Positions 1 to 5,739 of a stretch of DNA of 7,703 nt are shown in pieces. The notes beneath the pieces are model-generated. The model made no database searches, was not told the origin of the DNA, and was given only the letters and a program-made list of their open reading frames with translations. Origin of the DNA: an uncultured Collinsella sp. GTDB taxonomy: Bacteria; Actinomycetota; Coriobacteriia; Coriobacteriales; Coriobacteriaceae. Positions within the stretch are counted from its first letter, which is position 1; every line of letters starts with the position of its first letter. Location of the stretch: NCBI GenBank assembly GCA_900554595.1, contig USHZ01000094.1, positions 1-7,703 on the forward strand. The letters are read 5' to 3'. Both the position numbers and the translations under genes were made by a program.

Positions 1-2
1 CG

Positions 3-752
3 CTCATGACCTCGGAGGATATCGAGGCCACGGCGCGCGTGTACTACCTGGTGCCCGCGATTGCCAAGCATCTGTGCCTGGGCGATTCGGGTCGCGAGTT
101 CCAGGACTGCATGGGCCAGACCGAGCTTTGCCACCTGCTGGAGCACGTGACGGTCGAGCTCATGAACGAGACCGGTCTTGCCGGCAGCATCTCGTGCGGT
201 CGCACCCGCGTGAGCGAGCATGATGAACGTGTCTTTGAGGTTGAGCTTTCGTGTCCCGACGACGCGTTGGCCATTGGCGCGCTGTCATCGGCGACCTTTA
301 TGATGGACTGGGCGTACCTGCACGCTGACCAGCCGGCCCCCGACGTGGAAGGCACGGTCGCTGGCCTGCGCAACCTGGTGCTGGGCATGCGCGCCGAGGC
401 CGAGGGCAAGGACCCGCACGAGGCCGTTGCCGCTGCGAACGGCGAGGACGTGGCCGAGGATGCGCCCGAGCACGACGCTCCTGCCGACGCCGACGCTGGG
501 CCCGTTGCCGAGGCGCCTGCTGAGCCCGAGTCTGCGGAGCCCCAAGGCGTCCCGAGCTTTGACGACGAGCCGCAGATGCCAATCGATACCGAGGGCGCGG
601 TCGTCGAGAACCACGAGGCCCCCGCGGCCGTCTTTGGCGGTGCGGCAACGGCTCCGTCCGGCTCGGCGCACGAGGGCAACCTGCCGCTCGTCGATGGCGC
701 CGGCGAGGACCCGGCCGCCACGGTCGCCATGCCGGCTATGCCGCAGGATTAG
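3..752 (+). CDS. Cyanophycin synthetase N-terminal-domain-like protein with acidic disordered tail (5' end probably outside the window)
   Basis: The first visible start is the ATG at 6, giving 248 residues, but the frame is open to the window edge and no ribosome site can be seen, so the true start is probably upstream. Residues about 10-105 resemble the N-terminal domain of cyanophycin synthetase (CphA): a 'VPAIAKHLC' stretch, then 'HLLEHVTVELM' at 43-53 (CphA has an H..EHV.LELQ-type motif), then 'GRTR' at 65-68 and an acidic beta-strand region. No ATP-grasp or Mur-ligase domain follows. Residues about 130-248 are rich in Ala, Pro, Glu and Asp with no hydrophobic segment, so they are likely disordered. 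In CphA this domain takes part in binding the growing polymer or primer. Here it stands alone, and any role is unknown. No obvious terminator follows; the next promoter lies about 80 bases downstream. The domain assignment is from motif recall and is moderately sure; the function is not. Confidence 0.75.
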   Translation, partial: LMTSEDIEATARVYYLVPAIAKHLCLGDSGREFQDCMGQTELCHLLEHVTVELMNETGLAGSISCGRTRVSEHDERVFEVELSCPDDALAIGALSSATFMMDWAYLHADQPAPDVEGTVAGLRNLVLGMRAEAEGKDPHEAVAAANGEDVAEDAPEHDAPADADAGPVAEAPAEPESAEPQGVPSFDDEPQMPIDTEGAVVENHEAPAAVFGGAATAPSGSAHEGNLPLVDGAGEDPAATVAMPAMPQD

Positions 753-808
753 GCTCACTCGCTTATCACCATCATGTACCTGCGCTTTTACCGTACGCAG
801 ATGAGCGC

Positions 809-837
809 GACGGCAAGTGTTGCGCTGCGGGTATAAT
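809..837 (+). promoter_or_regulatory. Sigma-70-type promoter for the ytxH-like / PRC-barrel pair
   Basis: A perfect TATAAT lies at 832-837. The position 17 bases upstream (809-814, GACGGC) is a poor -35 match, so the -35 is weak or the promoter needs an activator. Transcription would start near 844, leaving a leader of about 40 bases before the gene at 883. Confidence 0.6.
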
Positions 838-853
838 GGACAGCATTCAAACG

Positions 854-873
854 GTGGGCATCGAGGTGCCCGC
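854..873 (+). promoter_or_regulatory. 5'UTR hairpin abutting the ribosome site of the ytxH-like gene
   Basis: GGGCA at 856-860 pairs with TGCCC at 867-871 around a six-base loop. A U-G and a G-C pair (855:872, 854:873) extend the stem to seven pairs. It ends one base before AGGAG at 874-878. It could stabilise the mRNA or modulate initiation; no ligand or protein is implied by the sequence. Confidence 0.4.
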
Positions 874-882
874 AGGAGAGGA

Positions 883-1278
883 ATGATCATGGGAAAGACT
901 TTCAGCTTTGTCTCCGGTGCGCTCTTTGGTGCTGCCGCCGGCGCTATCATCGGCGTTGCTCTGGCCCCGCGCTCGGGCGCCGAGACCCGCGCCATGGCCG
1001 CCGATATCGCCAACGACGCCTGGGACAACATGCGTGACACCTACGAGCACGGTGCCGAGGAGGCTCGTGCCGCGGTCAACGACTTTGGTCCGATGGTCGA
1101 CGCCAAGACCGATGACCTGCGCGCCAAGGTCGACTTGGCCCGCGAGCGCATGGACCAGCTTCGCGAGCAGCTCAACGACGCCATCTCGGGCGGCAACGTG
1201 ACGCCTGCTGCCGACGTCGTGGTCGAGAACGTCGCTGAGGCCGACACCGAGGCCACGGAGCCCTCGACCGAGGCATAA
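883..1278 (+). CDS. YtxH-like small membrane protein
   Basis: This 131-residue protein begins at ATG 883 behind AGGAG (874-878, four-base spacer). ATG 889, two codons later with a ten-base spacer, is an equally possible start. Residues about 8-28 form one glycine-rich hydrophobic segment with a glycine every four residues (12, 16, 20, 24), followed by 'APRSGAETR' at 28-36. That pairing of a Gly-rich membrane helix with an AP.SG.ETR box is the hallmark of the YtxH (general stress protein) family. Residues about 40-102 are charged and probably helical or coiled coil. The last 30 are acidic and low in complexity. The likely site is the inner face of the membrane. The family lacks a defined biochemical activity; in Bacillus relatives it is linked to stress. 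Its stop TAA shares one base with the ATG of the next gene, so the two are probably translationally coupled. Confidence 0.85.
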   Translation: MIMGKTFSFVSGALFGAAAGAIIGVALAPRSGAETRAMAADIANDAWDNMRDTYEHGAEEARAAVNDFGPMVDAKTDDLRAKVDLARERMDQLREQLNDAISGGNVTPAADVVVENVAEADTEATEPSTEA

Positions 1279-2033
1279 TGCGCGCAGGAGATTTTGTCGG
1301 CGTCAAGGTTTATCGTAAGCCTGCCGAAGACAAGCGCACCAAAAAGGACGGCACGCCGCGCAGCCCTAAAAAGCTCGGCAAGATTCACTTTCCCGTCTTT
1401 ACCCCGGGTGGCACGCGCGTGGTGGGCTTTATGGTCCGCCAGTCCGATATCGCGGGTATGATCGAGCGCCCCGACCGATTTGTGGCGCTCGATGCCGTCG
1501 GCGTCTATGAGGGTGCTGTCGCGGTCGACGACGTCAAGGGCACCTACGATGCCGCCGCGGCCAAGCGCCTCGATATCAACCTGGACGATTGCATCATCTG
1601 GGTTGGTATGGATGTGCGCACGGAATCGGGCGATGTCGTGGGCTACTGCTCGGACGTTGAGTTCAAGCCGCGTTCGGGCATTGTGCAGACGTTCTATGTG
1701 ACCGCTAGCGCCGCATCGAGCATGTTGGTGGGCGACACGCAGGTGCCGCCGACGATGCTGCGCGGCTACGAGAACGGCGCGATGATTGTCTCGGACGAGG
1801 TCAAGACGCTCGGGTATTCGGGCGGCGTGGCCGCTAAGGCTGCCGAGGCCAGTGTCGTCGTGGGCGATAAGGTCAAGAAAGGCGCCAAGGTGCTCGATGA
1901 CAAGGGATCGGTCGCCGTGGACAAGGGCAGCCGCGCACTGGGCAAACAGCTCGGCAAGACGCGCGGTATGTTCAAGGCCTTTAAGGACGAATATCAAAAG
2001 GCGAGCGGGGGCTCGTCAAAAGCTAGCAAATAG
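1278..2033 (+). CDS. PRC-barrel domain protein
   Basis: The start ATG shares its A with the preceding TAA (TAATG), and GAGG at 1270-1273 serves as ribosome site. The 251-residue protein has no signal peptide or membrane segment. Residues about 32-90 ('KKLGKIHFPVFTPGGTRVVG' then 'RFVALD') look like a PRC-barrel unit. Residues about 108-175 ('GMDVRTESGDVVGYCSDVEF') look like a second, more canonical one, with the typical G..V...G..VG...D pattern. The C-terminal 65 residues are rich in Lys, Ala and Gly, and may bind nucleic acid or the membrane surface. PRC-barrels are small protein- or ligand-interaction domains found, for example, in RimM and the photosynthetic reaction centre H subunit; a fold assignment does not give a function. 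Coupling with the YtxH-like gene suggests a joint, membrane-associated role. A stem-loop terminator follows 21 bases after the stop. Confidence 0.8.
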   Translation: MRAGDFVGVKVYRKPAEDKRTKKDGTPRSPKKLGKIHFPVFTPGGTRVVGFMVRQSDIAGMIERPDRFVALDAVGVYEGAVAVDDVKGTYDAAAAKRLDINLDDCIIWVGMDVRTESGDVVGYCSDVEFKPRSGIVQTFYVTASAASSMLVGDTQVPPTMLRGYENGAMIVSDEVKTLGYSGGVAAKAAEASVVVGDKVKKGAKVLDDKGSVAVDKGSRALGKQLGKTRGMFKAFKDEYQKASGGSSKASK

Positions 2034-2054
2034 CGACGTACCAAATGATGGGAG

Positions 2055-2091
2055 GCGAGCCGGAGACATGTTGCTCCGGCTCGCTGTGTTT
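2055..2091 (+). terminator. Intrinsic terminator after the PRC-barrel gene
   Basis: A perfect 11-bp stem, GCGAGCCGGAG (2055-2065) with CTCCGGCTCGC (2074-2084), encloses an eight-base loop and is followed by TGTGTTT. The stem is strong but the U-tract is interrupted, so some readthrough into the gene at 2106 is possible. No clear promoter is visible between the stem and that gene. Confidence 0.7.
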
Positions 2092-2105
2092 ATGGGGGAG
2101 GGCAC

Positions 2106-3512
2106 ATGCGCCAAAACGGATCCAACTTAAACGGGCGCTCGGGTGCGCGTCCGACGGCGCGCCGCGACCTGGGGCAGCTGCCCAGCGGTCAGCGTCGACG
2201 TCGCCGTAAGCCCGGTGCGATGTACCTCAACCATAGCCGTGGGTTTAGCGATCGCAGCGCGCGCATCGGCAACGGGCGCTCGCCGCGCCGACCGTCCCGT
2301 CTGCCCTATGCGCTCATCGCCGTGGGTTGCGCGCTCGTGCTGTTTATCGCTGCCGTCGTGGGCTACGTCAACCGCAGCGTGGACGTGGAACTCAATGGGC
2401 AAAAGACCGCGGTGCGCGTGGGCTCTACGTTGCAGAATCTTATCGACGATCAAAGCCTGACCGAAACGTACGACGCCGGCGATCTGCTAGCCGTCGACGA
2501 CAGCGTGCTCAAGCGCCATGGCGGCGAAAAGCTGTCGGTGAAGGTCGACGGCAAGCGCGTGAAGCAAGGCAAATGGGATAGTCGCGAGCTTACGGGTGGC
2601 GAGAAGGTGACGGTCAAGGACGGCCGCAACGCGTACGAAAAGCACGAGGTCCAGGCCACGACTATCGAGCCAAAGCTTAAGGTCGAGGGCACGGGTGCCA
2701 TTGAGTATGTCAAAACCTGGGGTGTTCAGGGCCGCTCCGAGGTATGGGTCGGCGAGCAGTCGGGCAAGACGCAGGACCGCGGCGAGGTCGTGCCCGCCAC
2801 CGACTGCGTAGTCGAGTGCGCAAGCGTAGCTCCCAAGGGCAACGAAAAGTACGTGGCCCTGACATTTGACGAGGGTCCGAGCGGCGCGACCAAGCAGATC
2901 TTGCAGGTGCTCAAGGAAAAGGGCGTCACGGCGACGTTCTTCCTTTCGGGCGATGCCGCGGAAGCCTCGCCCGCTACTGCCAAAGCGATTGTCGATGCCG
3001 GGTGCGAGATTGGCTCCAACAGCTACAGCGATGATTCGCTCAAAGGCGAGGATCGCGAGACGGTGCGCAAGCAGATCACGAAGGGCACCGAGGCGATTAA
3101 GTCGGCGACCGGCGTCGAGACGATGTTGCTGCGTGCCCCCTACGCCGCGTTTGACGAGCAAAACTGGATCGACTCGATGGACCTGGTATCCGCCGTGGTT
3201 TCGTGGAATATCGATTCGGGCGACTGGCTGCTCAACGGCGCTGACGAGCAAGTATCGACCGTGCTCGACTCGGTGACGCCGGGCAATATTGTGCTGCTCA
3301 CCGATAGCGATGAGTGCGCCGAGCAGACGCTCGAGGCGCTGCCGCAGATTATCGACGGCCTTGTCGCCGACGGCTACAAGATCGTGACGCTCAGCGACCT
3401 GGTCAAGACGGACACGGCATTGAGCAAAAAGCTCACCTCGCTCACCAAGGTTTCCATGCCCAAAAACGCCGTGTTCCCCCAACTCCCCGAGGACGACGAC
3501 ACCGCAGAGTAG
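2106..3512 (+). CDS. Membrane-anchored NodB-fold (polysaccharide deacetylase-like) protein with degenerate active site
   Basis: This 468-residue protein starts at ATG 2106 behind GGAGG (2097-2101). Residues 1-66 are very basic (RRRRRK at 30-35) and cytoplasmic. A single membrane anchor at about 67-88 gives a type II topology. Residues about 92-160 resemble a DUF348/G5-like surface stalk. The NodB/CE4 domain spans about 248-425. Retained residues are D255 of motif 1, RAPY at 343-346 (motif 3) and D370-S-G-D373-W374 (motif 4). Changed residues are E256 for the metal-binding Asp (TFDEGP), N305 and D309 for the two metal-binding His of motif 2 (NSYSD in place of H...H), and T399 for the His of motif 5 (LLTD in place of LLHD). 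Active relatives remove acetyl groups from peptidoglycan or other glycans using Zn or Co. Loss of these ligands suggests a glycan-binding pseudoenzyme or altered chemistry. Four predicted extracellular Cys (234, 238, 300, 404) could form disulfides. The fold is certain; activity is doubtful. Confidence 0.88.
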   Translation: MRQNGSNLNGRSGARPTARRDLGQLPSGQRRRRRKPGAMYLNHSRGFSDRSARIGNGRSPRRPSRLPYALIAVGCALVLFIAAVVGYVNRSVDVELNGQKTAVRVGSTLQNLIDDQSLTETYDAGDLLAVDDSVLKRHGGEKLSVKVDGKRVKQGKWDSRELTGGEKVTVKDGRNAYEKHEVQATTIEPKLKVEGTGAIEYVKTWGVQGRSEVWVGEQSGKTQDRGEVVPATDCVVECASVAPKGNEKYVALTFDEGPSGATKQILQVLKEKGVTATFFLSGDAAEASPATAKAIVDAGCEIGSNSYSDDSLKGEDRETVRKQITKGTEAIKSATGVETMLLRAPYAAFDEQNWIDSMDLVSAVVSWNIDSGDWLLNGADEQVSTVLDSVTPGNIVLLTDSDECAEQTLEALPQIIDGLVADGYKIVTLSDLVKTDTALSKKLTSLTKVSMPKNAVFPQLPEDDDTAE

Positions 3513-3528
3513 TCATTGGGGACGTGCT

Positions 3529-3546
3529 TAAACGACTGGTCGTTTA
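3529..3546. promoter_or_regulatory. 18-base dyad, possible repressor operator
   Basis: TAAACGACTGGTCGTTTA has two perfect 8-base half-sites (3529-3536 and 3539-3546) around TG. The form (AACGAC..GTCGTT) is like operators of TetR-family repressors. It is not followed by a U-tract, and its loop is too small for a good terminator. No regulator gene lies in the window, and the site is about 120 bases upstream of the promoter proposed for the Mg2+ operon, so its target is unclear. Confidence 0.35.
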
Positions 3547-3664
3547 GGACGGTCTTAATCGCTTTGTCCCACCGTGCTCATCCGGCTCTATGTCACGGAT
3601 GCGTCAGCGTTTGGTATGCCTGCAATGTGCAGCGCATAAATTCGGTGCCGCAGCGCGATGCTGA

Positions 3665-3673
3665 TGCTATAGT
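3665..3673 (+). promoter_or_regulatory. Extended -10 promoter for the Mg2+ transport operon
   Basis: TGCTATAGT combines a TATAGT -10 box (3668-3673) with the TGN extension. The region where a -35 should be (around 3645-3650) is a poor match, as is usual when an extended -10 is used. The start of transcription would be near 3680. Confidence 0.45.
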
Positions 3674-3709
3674 TACTGCGGTTAATGAGGGTCAAGAGAA
3701 AGGTTACAG

Positions 3710-3742
3710 GTGAAATCCAAACCTCGACCATACAGTCGATGA
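3710..3742 (+). CDS. Putative leader peptide MKSKPRPYSR (10 codons)
   Basis: A GTG start at 3710 has AAAGG at 3699-3703 six bases upstream, a good ribosome site and the best in this leader. The peptide has two Pro and two Arg in ten residues. Both of these Arg codons are CGA, a codon little used in the surrounding genes, where CGC and CGT dominate. It starts about 30 bases after the predicted transcription start and ends in ATGA, overlapping the next short ORF. Short Pro/Arg-rich leader ORFs control Mg2+ transporters elsewhere: mgtL of Salmonella mgtA is the known case. No homology to mgtL is claimed; the likeness is in composition and position. Confidence 0.4.
   Translation: MKSKPRPYSR
3724..3739 (+). 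promoter_or_regulatory. Small hairpin inside the leader ORF
   Basis: TCGAC (3724-3728) pairs with GTCGA (3735-3739) around CATACA. The stem covers the last codons of the 10-codon ORF and ends on the A of the next ATG, so a ribosome at the end of the first ORF would open it. Confidence 0.35.
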
Positions 3743-3780
3743 CCCCATGCAGGTGCTTTCTGCGCGTGCACGGGGTGTGA
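3739..3780 (+). CDS. Putative second leader ORF, MTPCRCFLRVHGV (13 codons)
   Basis: Its ATG overlaps the stop of the preceding short ORF (ATGA), the usual layout for translational coupling; it has no Shine-Dalgarno site of its own. It exactly spans the hairpin at 3742-3776, so its translation would melt that hairpin. Its stop is again overlapped by a GTG (GTGA) opening a 37-codon Arg-rich frame (3777-3890) that ends TTGA on the TTG start of the transporter gene. Because any TGA preceded by a base other than C makes such an overlap, the chain could be chance. Confidence 0.25.
   Translation: MTPCRCFLRVHGV
3742..3776 (+). promoter_or_regulatory. Leader hairpin competing with the transporter ribosome site
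   Basis: ACCCC (3742-3746) pairs with GGGGT (3772-3776) and, after an A/C mismatch, TGCA (3748-3751) with TGCA (3767-3770). The same CCCCAT (3743-3748) is also complementary to ATGGGG (3874-3879), which overlaps the ribosome site of the downstream gene, so two exclusive folds can be drawn. Confidence 0.3.
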
Positions 3781-3886
3781 GCGCCGAGCGGCGTGCCGCC
3801 CGCGCATGCGTATACATATCTAAAAGTCCACGGATTGCGTGCCGGCATGGTCGCGCGGTCCGCAGGAATAATGATGGGGAGCACCA

Positions 3887-5731
3887 TTGAATTATCTGAG
3901 TGAGATGCTCAAATTGCCGGTCTTGGACGTCGACGGCGAAAAGCTCGGCGTTGTGAACGATTTTGGCATTGCAACCGGCGAAGTTTTTCCGCACGTGACG
4001 TCGCTCGCGTTCCGTGGTCCCGGCAAGACGCCGTTTATGATCAGCTGGCGCAAATGGGTCGACCGTATCGACGAGACGGGCGTTCATCTTAAGTCGCCGG
4101 CCACCGAAATTCGTTTTTCGTACCTGCAGCCGACTGAACTGTTGCTGGCGCGCGACGTTCTCAACAAGCAGATTGTCGACACGCAGGGCATGAAGGTCGT
4201 GCGCGTCAACGACATCAAGTTCTCCATGTCGGGCGAAAATCAGCTGCGCCTGCTGGGTGCCGAGGTCGGCGCCCGCGGTCTGCTGCGTGCAATCAGCCCC
4301 GCGCTCGAGCACGTCGTCGAGGGCTTTATGAAGCACCTGGGCAAGCCGCTCAGCGAGGACATTATCGCCTGGTCTTATATGGACCTGCTCGATCGCTCGA
4401 CTAAGAACATCCAGCTCTCGGTGTCGCACAAGACGCTTGGCGAGCTGCATCCTGCCGACATCGCTGACATCATCGAGCAGCTCGACCCGCGCCTGCGCGC
4501 GCAGGTGTTCGCGCAGCTCGATACAGCACAGGCCGCCGAGGCTATCTCGGAGTTCGATGATGACGAGCTTATGACAGAGATGCTCGAGGGCCTGTCCGAT
4601 ACCGACGCATCGTCGATGCTGGCCATGATGGACCCGGACGACGCTGCCGACCTGATTGACGAGCTCGATTATGAGAAGGCCGAGAAGCTCCTGCGCCTGA
4701 TGGGCGTCAAGGAGGAGAAGGCGATTCGTAATCTGCTGGGCTACGAGGACAACACCGCCGGCCGCATCATGACCTCGGAGTTTGTCTCGCTGCCCGCCTC
4801 GGCGACGGTCGGCGATGCCATTGAGGCGATTCGCAAACTCGACGAGGATTTTGAGAGCGTCTACTACGTCTATACCGAGGACCCGAGCGGCATGCTCACC
4901 GGCGTGCTTTCGCTGCGCACGCTGATCGTGGCCGATCGCGATGCCACGCTGGGCCAGCTCGCCTATCGCGATCTGGTCTACGTGTCGCCCGACGAGGACC
5001 AGGAAGACGTGACGGACGAGATGACCAAGTACGACCTGGTTGCCATCCCTGTCTGCGACGAGAACCGTCATATCCTGGGTATCGTGACTTTCGACGACGC
5101 CATGGACGTTATCGCCGAGGAGCATCAGGAGGACCTGCAGATCGCCGGTGTCGGCTCGGGCGATAGCGCGTCGGACGACTCGACGAACGTGCTCAGCTGG
5201 TTCGTGCATCGTCAGTACTGGGTCGTCGTGTGGGGCATCGCCTCGTGCATTATGGCGACGGTGCTGGGGACGGCGCTGGGTTCCGCGCATCTGGTGGTGT
5301 TCCCCATGTGCGCCATGCCGCTCGTGCTGCTAGCTGCCTCGCGCATGGTGTCGTTCGTCAAGAACTACTTCCTCGAGTACGACGGTCACGACGACGAGCC
5401 CAAACCGTACCTGGGATTCTTCTTCCAGAGCACGGGTATGGGCCTGATCCTTTCGCTCGTGACCTACCTGTGCGCGCAGCTGGTGCGTACTGCCGCGTTC
5501 CTCGATGCCCCTATGTTTGAGGAGCAGCTCTTTACCGGCTGCTTTAACATTGCCGCCATCATCTGCCTGGTGGGCAACATGAGCGCCGTGATTTACCTGA
5601 TGGTGCTGTTCTGGCGCGATGAGCACGACCTTAACACGTCGGGTACCGCCATGAACGTCATTGCCGTCATGATCTCGTGTGTGGCGTACTGCATCGCCGC
5701 GGTGCTGCTTACCATGTCAGTCATGGGTTAG
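3887..5731 (+). CDS. PRC-barrel / MgtE_N / CBS-pair protein with a non-canonical five-helix membrane domain
   Basis: The 614-residue protein starts at TTG 3887 behind GGGGAG (3876-3881, five-base spacer); Met7 (ATG 3905) is a weaker alternative. Residues about 1-80 are a PRC-barrel ('LPVLDVDGEKLGVVNDFG'), and about 85-150 may be a second. Residues about 183-290 match the MgtE intracellular N domain ('LHPADIADIIEQLDP', 'MDPDDAADLIDEL'). Two CBS domains follow at about 292-350 and 355-415. Five hydrophobic segments lie near 443-465, 468-490, 510-533, 550-575 and 588-611. True MgtE channels carry a P..GGN.G.Q pore signature in the second helix; here that helix reads 'FPMCAMPLVLLAASRMVSF', without it. 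In MgtE the N and CBS domains sense Mg2+ and ATP and gate the pore. The next gene, eight bases on, encodes an NRAMP-related transporter, so I infer a sensing or regulatory subunit for it, with an independent channel function possible. Confidence 0.85.
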   Translation: MNYLSEMLKLPVLDVDGEKLGVVNDFGIATGEVFPHVTSLAFRGPGKTPFMISWRKWVDRIDETGVHLKSPATEIRFSYLQPTELLLARDVLNKQIVDTQGMKVVRVNDIKFSMSGENQLRLLGAEVGARGLLRAISPALEHVVEGFMKHLGKPLSEDIIAWSYMDLLDRSTKNIQLSVSHKTLGELHPADIADIIEQLDPRLRAQVFAQLDTAQAAEAISEFDDDELMTEMLEGLSDTDASSMLAMMDPDDAADLIDELDYEKAEKLLRLMGVKEEKAIRNLLGYEDNTAGRIMTSEFVSLPASATVGDAIEAIRKLDEDFESVYYVYTEDPSGMLTGVLSLRTLIVADRDATLGQLAYRDLVYVSPDEDQEDVTDEMTKYDLVAIPVCDENRHILGIVTFDDAMDVIAEEHQEDLQIAGVGSGDSASDDSTNVLSWFVHRQYWVVVWGIASCIMATVLGTALGSAHLVVFPMCAMPLVLLAASRMVSFVKNYFLEYDGHDDEPKPYLGFFFQSTGMGLILSLVTYLCAQLVRTAAFLDAPMFEEQLFTGCFNIAAIICLVGNMSAVIYLMVLFWRDEHDLNTSGTAMNVIAVMISCVAYCIAAVLLTMSVMG

Positions 5732-5739
5732 GTGGTCGC

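Larger units (their letters stand above)
3513..3886 (+). other. 374-base non-genic region: palindrome, promoter and structured leader of the Mg2+ transport operon
   Basis: No ordinary gene fits here. From left to right it holds an 18-base dyad at 3529-3546, an extended -10 box at 3665-3673, a short Pro/Arg-rich ORF at 3710-3742, a second short ORF at 3739-3780, hairpins at 3724-3739, 3742-3776 and within 3782-3799 (GC-rich, with alternative pairings), and the ribosome site GGGGAG at 3876-3881. The predicted transcript has a leader of about 205 bases, which is long enough for attenuation or riboswitch control. No good U-tract follows any of the hairpins, so control of translation seems more likely than transcription termination. 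Confidence 0.6.

Noticed and set aside
1041..1997. 318-codon minus-strand frame opposite the PRC-barrel gene
   Set aside because: Antisense to two genes with clear domains and ribosome sites; no recognisable domain and no ribosome site evident.
3513..3560. Rho-independent terminator for the NodB-fold gene at the 3529-3546 dyad
   Set aside because: The palindrome has only a two-base centre and no T-run after it, so it is better read as a DNA-binding site.
3516..3713. 65-codon TTG-start frame in the leader region, overlapping the 10-codon ORF by GTGA
   Set aside because: It has no ribosome site before the TTG, crosses the operator-like dyad and the proposed promoter, and has no recognisable sequence. 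It is best seen as chance.
3690..3886. M-box (ykoK) Mg2+ riboswitch upstream of the transporter gene
   Set aside because: Fragments such as GGTTACAGGTGA, CCATACAG and GCCGCCC recall M-box conserved bases, but the order and spacing do not fit, and the GACGCCAATGGG and ATGCAGCTGG blocks are absent. A covariance-model search would settle it.
3704..5290. Long open frame (528 codons) on the minus strand
   Set aside because: It lies wholly antisense to the well-supported MgtE_N/CBS gene. Its product is rich in Arg, His and Ala without domain features, as expected from high-GC third positions read backwards.
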